Source: Variovorax sp.
GTDB taxonomy: Bacteria > Pseudomonadota > Gammaproteobacteria > Burkholderiales > Burkholderiaceae_C
DNA length: 64,000 nucleotides
Assembly: GCA_004210915.1 (NCBI GenBank)
Contig: SEGS01000007.1
Span: 1-64,000, forward strand
Direction: 5' to 3'
Each line of letters begins with the position of its first letter. Position 1 is the stretch's first letter. Made by a program: the position numbers and the translations under genes. This document shows, one piece after another, positions 51,244 to 59,572 of this stretch. A model generated the notes under the pieces. The model saw only the letters and a program-made list of their open reading frames with translations. It made no database searches and was not told the DNA's origin.

Positions 51244-52415
51244 CCAGGCGCAACCGGCTTTCCTACGAAGGCGTCGCTGTCGCGGTGCCCGTCACCGTGC
51301 CCTATGTGCGCTACTCCACGCGCACCGCGCATTGGTTCATCGGCCAGGCGCTGGAGGCGCTGGTGCACACCAGCGGCGTGCCCAAGGAACAAATCGACGG
51401 CTTGTGCCTGAGCAGCTTCTCGCTGGCGCCCGACACTGCCGTGGGCGTGACGCAGCACCTCGGTCTGTCGCCGCGCTGGCTCGACCACGTGCCCACCGGT
51501 GGCGCCTCGGGCGTGATGTGCCTGCGCCGCGCGGCGCGCGCCGTGCAGGCGGGCGATGCCGACATCGTGGCCTGCGTGGGCGCCGACACCAACCACGTCG
51601 ACTCCTTCCGCCAGACGCTGGGCAGCTTCAGCAACTTCGCGCGCGATGCGAGCTACCCCTATGGCTCGGGCGGACCGAACTCGATTTTCGCGTTCATCAC
51701 CGCCAACTACATGCGCACTTATGGCGCGAGGCGCGAGGATTTTGGCCGCATCTGCGTGGACCAGCGCACCAACGCGCTGGGCAATCCCAACGCGATGTTC
51801 AAAAAGGCGCTCACGCTCGACGAGTACATGGCGGCGCGCCCGATCTCTGACCCGATCCATCTGTTCGATTGCGTGATGCCCTGCGCGGGTGCCGAGGCCT
51901 TCCTGGTCATGAGCGAGGAGCGCGCCCGCGATCTGGGACTGGCCCATGTCGTCATCCGCGGCGCGATCGAGCGGCATAACGCCTACGCGGAAGATCCGGT
52001 CATGGTGCAGGGCGGCTGGCGCAAGGACCGGGACGACCTGTACGCCCAGGCCGGCGTGCAGCCGGGCGACCTGGACTTCGTGCAGACCTACGACGACTAC
52101 CCCGTCATCGCGATGATGCAGTTCGAGGACCTGGGCTTCTGCGAGAAGGGCGAAGGCCCGGCCTTCGTGCAGTCTCACACGCTGACCTTCGACGGCAGCT
52201 TCCCGAACAACACCAGCGGCGGACAGCTCTCGGCCGGACAAGCGGGTGCGGCAGGTGGCTTTCTCGGCATGGTCGAGTCGATCCGACAGCTGACCGACGA
52301 CGCCGGTGCGCGCGCGGTGCCCGACGCCCGCCTGGGCCTTGTCGCCGGCTTCGGCATGGTGACCTACGACCGCTGCCTGTGCACAGGCGCCGTCATCCTG
52401 GGGAGACAAGAATGA
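51240..52415 (+). CDS. Thiolase (SCP-x-type, thiolase-like acyltransferase)
   Basis: 'VPTGGASGVMCLRRAARAVQAGDADIVACVGADTNHVDSFRQ...VQTYDDYPVIAMMQFEDLGFC...FDGSFPNNTSGGQLSAGQAGAAGGFLGMVE'. Confidence 0.87.
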   Translation: MTRRNRLSYEGVAVAVPVTVPYVRYSTRTAHWFIGQALEALVHTSGVPKEQIDGLCLSSFSLAPDTAVGVTQHLGLSPRWLDHVPTGGASGVMCLRRAARAVQAGDADIVACVGADTNHVDSFRQTLGSFSNFARDASYPYGSGGPNSIFAFITANYMRTYGARREDFGRICVDQRTNALGNPNAMFKKALTLDEYMAARPISDPIHLFDCVMPCAGAEAFLVMSEERARDLGLAHVVIRGAIERHNAYAEDPVMVQGGWRKDRDDLYAQAGVQPGDLDFVQTYDDYPVIAMMQFEDLGFCEKGEGPAFVQSHTLTFDGSFPNNTSGGQLSAGQAGAAGGFLGMVESIRQLTDDAGARAVPDARLGLVAGFGMVTYDRCLCTGAVILGRQE

Positions 52416-52418
52416 TTT

Positions 52419-52496
52419 GCCCCCACGTTTGCCGCTGCGCGGCTGCACTGCCCCCCGAGGGGGCCGCGCGCCTGCCTTGGGGCGGCCCGGCGGAGG
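52419..52496. repeat. Intergenic GC-rich repeat-like element with nested inverted repeats
   Basis: GCCCCCACGTTTGCCGCTGCGCGGCTGCACTGCCCCCCGAGGGGGCCGCGCGCCTGCCTTGGGGCGGCCCGGCGG; resembles the family of dispersed intergenic repeats seen in Comamonadaceae; only one copy seen in this window. Confidence 0.5.
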
Positions 52497-52500
52497 CGCT

Positions 52501-53754
52501 ATGACCATGCCGATGATGCGCCCCCCGCGCAAGAACCCGGTACTGCGCACCCGCCAGATGAACCTGCCGCCGGGCGCGCGCGGCCGCGTCGCACTGGGCC
52601 TCACGGCTGCTGCGGCCGAGGGCCGCTTCGAGCTGCAGACCTGCGAAGACTGCGGCACGGTGCAGTACCCGCCGCGCGAGGTCTGCCACAAGTGCCTCTC
52701 CGCTGCATTGCGCTGGCGCACGCAAAGCGGCGAGGGCGCGCTGCTCGGCAGCACCACGCTGCATCACAGCAACGACCTGTTCTTTCGCGAGCGGCTGCCC
52801 TGGCGGCTGGGCTTGGTGCACCTGGACGCAGGCCCGACGCTCATGGTCCACCTGCATGGCGAAGTCGGCGATGCGCCGACGCGCGTGCGTGTCGGCGCCC
52901 GGCTCGACCGTGCCGGGCAGGCCGTTCTCATTGGTTTTCCGATTGAAGGGAGTGCCCATATGGCCGACGACAAGATGCTGCGCGAGATGACCAGCGACCC
53001 CAAGTTCCGCAAGGCACTGGTGACCGACGGCAAGACCGAGACCGGCCAGGCCATCGTGCGCGCGCTGGTCAAGGCCGGTGCCGACATCGTCTGGGTCGGG
53101 CACGCCGAACCCTGGAAGAAGATGGGCGACGGGCTCGACGACATCTCGGCGCTGCCGCAGGTCACGCTGGTGCCGCTCGACCTCACCAACGGCCGCCAGG
53201 TGACCGAGCTGGCGGGCTCCATCGGCGGCAAGGTCGACATCGTGATCAACAACGCGGAGGTGCACCGCACCTTCGGCATCGGATCGCGCCGCGGCACCGA
53301 CGTGGCCAAGGCCGAGATGGACATCAACTACTTCGGCTTCCTGCGGCTGGCGCAGGAGTTCGGCCCCGCGCTCAAGGGCCGCTCGGCCGATGGCGCCACA
53401 GGCGCAACCGCCTGGGTCAACCTGCTGTCGATCTACGCGCTGAGCAACTTCCCGCCGCACGGCACCTTCAGTGCATCCAAGGCCGCGGCGCATTCGCTCG
53501 CGCAATGCCTGCGCGCCGAGATGCGGCCCGCCGGCATTCGCGTCATCAACGTCTTCCCGGGCCCCATCGACGACGAGTGGAACCAGCACACGCCGCCGCC
53601 CAAGCTGGCGCCGGCCGCACTGGCCAACGCCATCGTGAACGCGCTGCGCGACGGCGTCGAGGACGTCTACCCGGGCGACGTGGCGCAGGAATGGCTGGAG
53701 CGCTGGCGCGACAACCCCAAGGTACTCGAACGCGAACTGGCCAATGGCGGCTGA
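52501..53754 (+). CDS. Fusion protein: DUF35/OB-fold Zn-ribbon domain plus SDR-like domain with degenerate active site
   Basis: N-terminal 'CEDCGTVQYPPREVCHKCLSAALRW' Zn ribbon; C-terminal 'VDIVINNAEVH', 'NLLSIYALSNFPPHGTFSASKAAAHSLAQCLRAEM', 'IRVINVFPGPI'. Confidence 0.82.
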   Translation: MTMPMMRPPRKNPVLRTRQMNLPPGARGRVALGLTAAAAEGRFELQTCEDCGTVQYPPREVCHKCLSAALRWRTQSGEGALLGSTTLHHSNDLFFRERLPWRLGLVHLDAGPTLMVHLHGEVGDAPTRVRVGARLDRAGQAVLIGFPIEGSAHMADDKMLREMTSDPKFRKALVTDGKTETGQAIVRALVKAGADIVWVGHAEPWKKMGDGLDDISALPQVTLVPLDLTNGRQVTELAGSIGGKVDIVINNAEVHRTFGIGSRRGTDVAKAEMDINYFGFLRLAQEFGPALKGRSADGATGATAWVNLLSIYALSNFPPHGTFSASKAAAHSLAQCLRAEMRPAGIRVINVFPGPIDDEWNQHTPPPKLAPAALANAIVNALRDGVEDVYPGDVAQEWLERWRDNPKVLERELANGG

Positions 53755-53770
53755 GAACAGGAGCGACACG

Positions 53771-54583
53771 ATGACGACAAGCACAGAACTCATGTCCGCC
53801 GCCGACATCCTCGGCGGCCTGGTGAGCGCGATGGCGACCGGCCGCATCCGCGTGATCGACCTCACGCAGACGCTCACGCCCGATTTCCCGCAGATCGCGC
53901 TGCCGCCCGAGATGGGTCAGTGCTGGCCCTTCCGCATCGAGGAGGTGTCGAAGTACGACGAGCGCGGCCCGGCCTGGTACTGGAACAACTTTTCCTGCGG
54001 CGAGCACACGGGCACGCACTTCGATGCGCCGATCCACTGGATCTCGGGCCGCGACCTGCCGAACAACTCCGTCGACACGATTCCCGTGCAGAACTTCGTG
54101 GCCCCGGCCTGCGTGATCGACTGCTCAGCCGATGTGCAGGCGAACGACGACTACCTGCTCAGCGTGGCCGACATCGAGCGCTACGAAGCCGCCCATGGGC
54201 GCATCCCGAAAGGCGCGTGGGTGTTGATGCGCACCGACTGGTCCAAGCGCAGCGACCCCGCGGCCTACCAGAACTTCGACGAGACCGGCCAGCACACGCC
54301 GGGGCCGAGCACCGAGGCCGTGCGCTTCCTGGTGGAGCAGCGCGATGTGCTCGGCTTCGGTTCCGAGGCCATCGGCACGGATGCAGGGCAGGGCTACCAC
54401 CTGCGCCCGCCCTATCCGTGCCACTACTACATGCACGGTGCCGGACGCTACGGCCTGCAGTGCCTGAGCAACCTTGACCTGTTGCCGCCCGCGGGCGCGG
54501 TGCTGATCTGCCCGCCCCTGAAGATCGAGAAGGGGAGCGGCAGTCCGCTGCGTGTGCTCGCGCTGGTTGGGGCATCGGCGTGA
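53771..54583 (+). CDS. Metal-dependent cyclase / isatin hydrolase / kynurenine formamidase-like
   Basis: 'IRVIDLTQTLTPDFPQI', 'NNFSCGEHTGTHFDAPIHWISGRDLPNNSVDTIPVQNFVAPACVIDCS' = HxGTHxDxPxH motif. Confidence 0.85.
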   Translation: MTTSTELMSAADILGGLVSAMATGRIRVIDLTQTLTPDFPQIALPPEMGQCWPFRIEEVSKYDERGPAWYWNNFSCGEHTGTHFDAPIHWISGRDLPNNSVDTIPVQNFVAPACVIDCSADVQANDDYLLSVADIERYEAAHGRIPKGAWVLMRTDWSKRSDPAAYQNFDETGQHTPGPSTEAVRFLVEQRDVLGFGSEAIGTDAGQGYHLRPPYPCHYYMHGAGRYGLQCLSNLDLLPPAGAVLICPPLKIEKGSGSPLRVLALVGASA

Positions 54584-55311
54584 GCGCAGCGCGCCGGGTC
54601 GCGGCGGTCACCGGCGGCAGTGCCGGCATCGGCAAGGCGATCTGCGAAGACCTGCTGGCGCAGGGCTACGAGGTGGTGTCGCTCGCGCGCCGCAAGGCCG
54701 ACATCGACCACCCGAAGCTGCACAGCATCGAGGTCGACCTGAGCGACCGCGCGGCCACCGGCGCCGCCGTGCGCGAACTGGTCGAGCGTTTTGCGCCGAC
54801 CACGATCGTGCACAACGCCGGCGTCATTCGCGCCGCGCTGTTGCCCGACGTGAAGCTCGACGACCTCGACGCGCTGGTCGACCTGCACCTGGGCTGCGCC
54901 ATTCAGCTGGTCCAGGGCGCCTTGCCCGCCATGCGCGCGCAGGGCTTCGGCCGCGTGGTGCTGCTGTCGTCGCGGGCGGCGCTCGGCCTGGCCACGCGCA
55001 CCAGCTATTCCGCCACCAAGGCCGGCATGCTGGGCATGGCCCGCACCTGGGCCCTGGAGCTCGCGCCCGAGGGCATCACGGTGAACGTGGTGGCGCCGGG
55101 TCCCATCCGCACCGACATGTTCTACGACGTGGTCGAGTCCGGCAGCGAGAAGGAGCGCGCGCTCGCCGCATCGGTGCCCGTCAAGCGTCTGGGCGAATCG
55201 CCCGACGTGGCACGCGCCGTGCGTTTCTTCGCCGACCCCGACAACAGTTTCATCACCGGCCAGGTGCTGTACGTCTGCGGCGGCACCAGCGTCGGCAGCC
55301 TTGCCCTCTAG
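54580..55311 (+). CDS. SDR family oxidoreductase
   Basis: GTG start overlapping cyclase stop; 'VAAVTGGSAGIGKAI', 'VHNAGVI', 'TSYSATKAGMLGMARTWALELAPEGITVNVVAPGPIRTDM'. Confidence 0.92.
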   Translation: MSAARRVAAVTGGSAGIGKAICEDLLAQGYEVVSLARRKADIDHPKLHSIEVDLSDRAATGAAVRELVERFAPTTIVHNAGVIRAALLPDVKLDDLDALVDLHLGCAIQLVQGALPAMRAQGFGRVVLLSSRAALGLATRTSYSATKAGMLGMARTWALELAPEGITVNVVAPGPIRTDMFYDVVESGSEKERALAASVPVKRLGESPDVARAVRFFADPDNSFITGQVLYVCGGTSVGSLAL

Positions 55312-55356
55312 TTTCCACGCGTCATTCCGTTCATCCCTCACCTCTGGAGCATCGCC

Positions 55357-56526
55357 ATGAAAGTCCTGAACCGTTTCCGTGCCATCGCCGGCCTCGCAAT
55401 GGGCGTCGCCGGCGCCCTCGGCGCCGCCAGCGCCTGGGCTGCCGACCTCAAAGTCGGTTTCATCACGTCGCTGTCGGGCCCCGTGTCGTCGCTGGGCATC
55501 CCCTACGACAAGGGCATGAAAGCCGCGCTGGCCTACCAGGCCGAGATCGGCGGGCGCAAGATCCAGCTGGTGCAGCTGGACGATGCCTCCGACCCAAGCA
55601 CGGCGGCGCGCAACGCCCGCAAGATGATCGATGAGGACAAGGTCGACGTGATCATCGGCACGGCGGGTTCGCCCGGCGCGCTGGCCATCGCCGGCGTGGC
55701 GCGCGAGACGAAGACGCCGTTGATCTCCATCGCCAATGCCAACCTGCCGGGCGAAGAGGGCGCCTGGATGGTGACCCTGCCGCAACCTGCGCCGCTGATG
55801 GTGAGCGCTGTCGTCGAACGGATGAAGAAGTCGGGCGTCAGGACCGTGGGCTACATCGGCTTCTCCGACGCCTGGGGTGACCTGGTGTACGACGCGCTGC
55901 AAAAGAGCGCCGGCCCGGCCGGCATCAAGATCGTCTCGAACGAGCGCTACGCCCGCGCCGACTCGTCGGTCACGGGCCAGGTGCTCAAGATCGCCGCGCT
56001 GCGGCCGGACGCGGTGATCACCGGCACCTCGGGCACGCCGGGCGCGCTGCCTTACCTCGCGCTCGCGGACCGCGGCTACAAGGGCCAGATCTACGGGATG
56101 CACGCGCTCATCAACCCCGATTTCGTCCGCGTCGGCGGTGCGGCTGTCGAAGGCCTGCTGGCCCCGACCGGCCCGGTCATCGTGGCCGAACAGCTGCCGA
56201 GCGACAACCCGATCCGCAAGGTGTCGATGGACTTCCGCGCGGCCTACCAGAAGGCCAACGGCGCAGCCCCCACCGATGCCTTCTCTGCCTACACCTTCGA
56301 CGCCTGGCTGCTGTACCTCGACGCTGCGCAGCGCGCACTGGCCACCAAGGCCGAGCCGGGCACGCCGCAGTTCCGGCTCGCGCTGCGCGATGCCATCACG
56401 AGCACCAAGGAGCTCGTGGGCACGCACAGCGTCTACAACTTCAAGCCGACCGACCGCTACGGCTCGGACGAGCGGTCGCGCGTCGTCGTGAAGCTCGAAA
56501 AGGGCCAGTGGAAGCTGGTTCCCTGA
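55357..56526 (+). CDS. LivK-type ABC transporter substrate-binding protein (copy 1)
   Basis: Signal peptide, 'DLKVGFITSLSGPVSSLGIPYDKGMKAALAYQAEIGGRKIQLVQLDDASDPSTAARNARKMI'. Confidence 0.92.
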   Translation: MKVLNRFRAIAGLAMGVAGALGAASAWAADLKVGFITSLSGPVSSLGIPYDKGMKAALAYQAEIGGRKIQLVQLDDASDPSTAARNARKMIDEDKVDVIIGTAGSPGALAIAGVARETKTPLISIANANLPGEEGAWMVTLPQPAPLMVSAVVERMKKSGVRTVGYIGFSDAWGDLVYDALQKSAGPAGIKIVSNERYARADSSVTGQVLKIAALRPDAVITGTSGTPGALPYLALADRGYKGQIYGMHALINPDFVRVGGAAVEGLLAPTGPVIVAEQLPSDNPIRKVSMDFRAAYQKANGAAPTDAFSAYTFDAWLLYLDAAQRALATKAEPGTPQFRLALRDAITSTKELVGTHSVYNFKPTDRYGSDERSRVVVKLEKGQWKLVP

Positions 56527-56560
56527 GATCCCCTGCACGACACACCCCTGGAACGACGCC

Positions 56561-57706
56561 ATGAACAAGCACCTCATTCGATGCCTCGGCTTGACCGCCG
56601 TGGCACTGGCCTGCAGCCAGGCCTTGGCCGCCGACCTCAAGATCGGCTTCATCAGCTCGCTGTCGGGCCCCGTGGCCGCGCTCGGCGTGCCCTACGAAAA
56701 GGGCATCCGCGCGGCGCTGGCCGAGCAGCCGGAGATCAACGGCCGCAAGGTCCAGCTGATCGTGCTGGACGACGCGTCCGACCCCACCACCGCGGCGCGC
56801 AATGCACGCAAGCTGGTGACCGAAGACAAGGTCGATGTGCTGATCGGCACGTCGGGCGTGCCCGGCGCCATGGCGATCGCTTCGGTGGCGCGTGAACTCA
56901 ACACGCCGCTGATCTCGCCGACCCCTGTGACCATCGCGGGTGCCGATGGCGCCTGGACGGTGACGGTGTCGCAGCCTTTTCCGCTGATGGTGGCCGGCGT
57001 GGTCGACCGCATGAAGAAGTCGGGCGTCAAGACCGTCGCCTTCATCGGCTTCTCCGACGCGCTGGGCGACCTGGCCTACGACTCGTTGATGAAGAGCGCC
57101 GCGGCCGCAGGCATCAAGGTGGTGGCGAACGAGCGCTATGCGCGCAGCGATTCCTCGGTGGCGGGACAGGTGCTCAAGATCGTGGCGCAGCGCCCGGACG
57201 CGGTGTTCGCCGGCAACTCCGGCACGCCGGGCGCGTTGCCCTACCTGGCACTGGCCGACCGCGGCTACAAGGGAAAGATCTACGGCACGCACGGCCTCAT
57301 CAATGCCGACTTCGTGCGTGTCGGCGGCGCGTCCATCGAAGGATTGCAAGTGCCCAGCGGCCCGGTGCTGGTGGCCGATCAGTTGCCCGAAAGCAACCCG
57401 ATCAAGAAGGTCTCGATGGCCTTCCGCGCGGCCTATCAGAAGGCCAATGGCGCGGTGCCGACCGACGCTTTCTCTTCCTACACCTACGACGCGTACCTGC
57501 TGCTCGCCGATGCGGCGAAGCGGACCCAGGGTGAACCGGGCACGCCGCAATACCGCACCGCGCTGCGCGAAGCGATCGTCAGCACGAAGGAGCTCACCGG
57601 CACGCATGGCATCTACACCTTCAAGCCCGACGACCGCTATGGCTCCGACCAGCGCGGCGTGGTGGTGGTGCAGATGAACAAGGGCCAGTGGAAGCTCGTG
57701 CCCTGA
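56561..57706 (+). CDS. LivK-type ABC transporter substrate-binding protein (copy 2)
   Basis: 'DLKIGFISSLSGPVAALGVPYEKGIRAALAEQPEINGRKVQLIVLDDASDPTTAARNARKLV'. Confidence 0.92.
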   Translation: MNKHLIRCLGLTAVALACSQALAADLKIGFISSLSGPVAALGVPYEKGIRAALAEQPEINGRKVQLIVLDDASDPTTAARNARKLVTEDKVDVLIGTSGVPGAMAIASVARELNTPLISPTPVTIAGADGAWTVTVSQPFPLMVAGVVDRMKKSGVKTVAFIGFSDALGDLAYDSLMKSAAAAGIKVVANERYARSDSSVAGQVLKIVAQRPDAVFAGNSGTPGALPYLALADRGYKGKIYGTHGLINADFVRVGGASIEGLQVPSGPVLVADQLPESNPIKKVSMAFRAAYQKANGAVPTDAFSSYTYDAYLLLADAAKRTQGEPGTPQYRTALREAIVSTKELTGTHGIYTFKPDDRYGSDQRGVVVVQMNKGQWKLVP

Positions 57707-57746
57707 GCGCCTGAAGCCCTTCACCCTGCACCTGCACGCACCGCCC

Positions 57747-59072
57747 ATGACCCGCTACCGCCATCAACCCGACGCGCTCGCTGCCCTCGTGCAGCACGAC
57801 CGGGTGCACCGCGACCTGTACTTGAGCGAGGAGATCTTCGCGCTCGAGCAGGAGCGCCTGTTCGCGCGCACATGGGTCTTCCTCGGTCACGCGAGCCAGG
57901 TGCCGGCGGCCGGCGACTTCATCGCGCAGGACGTGGCCGGGCGGCCGCTGCTGATGGTGCGCCAGCCCGACGGCGAGGTGCGCGTGCTCTACAACCGCTG
58001 CGCCCACAAGGGCACGCAGCTCGTGACCGACGAGAGCGGCAACACCGGGCGCTTCTTCCGCTGCCCCTACCACGCGTGGACCTACAAGCTAGACGGTGCG
58101 CCGATGGGTGTGCCGCTCAAGGCGGGGTACGAGGGCACGCAACTCAAGGCCTGCGAGTCGGGGCAGGGCATGGCGGCCGTCGAGCACGTGAAGGTCTACC
58201 GCGACTTCGTGTTCGTGCGGCTGTCGGACACAGGCCCCGACTTCGAAACCTATTTCGGCGAGGTCCTCGGCGCCATCGACAACATGGTCGACCGCTCGCC
58301 CGAGGGCAAGTTGACGGTCGGTGGCGGGGTGCTTCGCAACATCGTCCACTGCAACTGGAAGATGTACCTCGAGAACATCAACGACACGGTGCATCCGATG
58401 TCGACCCATGAATCGGCCACGCAGGCCGCCGAGGCCCTTTGGCAGGGCCACGCACCCACCGACCCCAAACCGATGGCCATGGAGCAGATCCTGCCCTTCG
58501 GTTCGGGCTACGAGTTTTTCGACAAGATGGGCGGGCGCGTGTTCGCCAACGGCCACAGCGTGCTGGGCGTGAACTTCAGCATCCACTCGAACTATGCGCA
58601 GCTGCCCGAGTACGAGGCCGCGATGCAAGCCGCGCACGGCGCGGAACGCGCGGCCGACATCCTGCAGCGCTCACCGCAGAACTCGGTCTTTTATCCCAGC
58701 CTCTCGGTCAAGGGCTCGCCGCAAGCCATCCGCGTGATTCGGCCGCTGGCCGCCGATCGCACGCTGATCGAGGCCTGGAGCTTCCGCGCCGCGGGCGCGC
58801 CCGACCTGCTCTTCGAGCGGGCGATGAGCTACAACCGGCTCGTCTTCTCGCCGATGTCGGTGGTCGCGCACGACGACGTGCACCTGTTCGAGAGCATCCA
58901 GCACGGCCTGCGCGCCGGCGGCAACGAATGGGTCAGCCTGCACCGGAACTTCGATCCGTCGGAGTTCGCGCAGGCCACCATCACCACCAACGGAACCAAT
59001 GAACTGCTCATGCGCAACCAGTTCCGCGCGTGGGCGAATGCGATGAGGCCCGAGCCCGGGGAGGCGCCATGA
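57747..59072 (+). CDS. Rieske aromatic-ring-hydroxylating oxygenase alpha subunit (copy 2)
   Basis: 'CAHKGTQLVTDESGNTGRFFRCPYHAWTY', 'ENINDTVHPMSTHES'. Confidence 0.94.
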   Translation: MTRYRHQPDALAALVQHDRVHRDLYLSEEIFALEQERLFARTWVFLGHASQVPAAGDFIAQDVAGRPLLMVRQPDGEVRVLYNRCAHKGTQLVTDESGNTGRFFRCPYHAWTYKLDGAPMGVPLKAGYEGTQLKACESGQGMAAVEHVKVYRDFVFVRLSDTGPDFETYFGEVLGAIDNMVDRSPEGKLTVGGGVLRNIVHCNWKMYLENINDTVHPMSTHESATQAAEALWQGHAPTDPKPMAMEQILPFGSGYEFFDKMGGRVFANGHSVLGVNFSIHSNYAQLPEYEAAMQAAHGAERAADILQRSPQNSVFYPSLSVKGSPQAIRVIRPLAADRTLIEAWSFRAAGAPDLLFERAMSYNRLVFSPMSVVAHDDVHLFESIQHGLRAGGNEWVSLHRNFDPSEFAQATITTNGTNELLMRNQFRAWANAMRPEPGEAP

Positions 59073-59533
59073 CCGACGCGCGCGACTTCGTGGTGCGCGA
59101 GGCCACCCTCCTGGACGAGCGTCGCTTCGACGACTGGCTCGCCCTGTTCGCCGAGGACGGCCACTACTGGGTGCCGCTGCTCGGTGCGGCGCAGGCCGAT
59201 CCGTTCTCGCACAACTCGCTGGCCTACGAAGACCGCCTGCTGCTGCAGATCCGCATCGACCGGCTCAAGAACCCGCGGGCGCACTCGCAACATCCTGCGA
59301 GCCACACCCAGCACGTGCTGCAGCCTCCGGCCATCGAGCGCGAGACACCGCACGAAGCGCACCTGCGCACCCCATTCGTCTACATCGAAGCGCGCGGGGA
59401 CTCCCAGATTCTGCTGAGCGGCGTGGCACGCCACCACCTGGTTCGCGCCGCCGCGGGCTGGGCCATCCGCCAGAAGCGCATCGACCTGCTGAACGCGCCG
59501 CGTGCGCTGCCGGCGATCCAGTTGTTTATCTGA
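59069..59533 (+). CDS. Rieske oxygenase beta (small) subunit (copy 2)
   Basis: 'DARDFVVREATLLDERRFDDWLALFAEDGHYWVPL...ALPAIQLFI', overlaps alpha stop. Confidence 0.9.
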   Translation: MTDARDFVVREATLLDERRFDDWLALFAEDGHYWVPLLGAAQADPFSHNSLAYEDRLLLQIRIDRLKNPRAHSQHPASHTQHVLQPPAIERETPHEAHLRTPFVYIEARGDSQILLSGVARHHLVRAAAGWAIRQKRIDLLNAPRALPAIQLFI

Positions 59534-59572
59534 GCTGACCTTTCTTCCATCCCACCTGACTGGAGCTACGAC

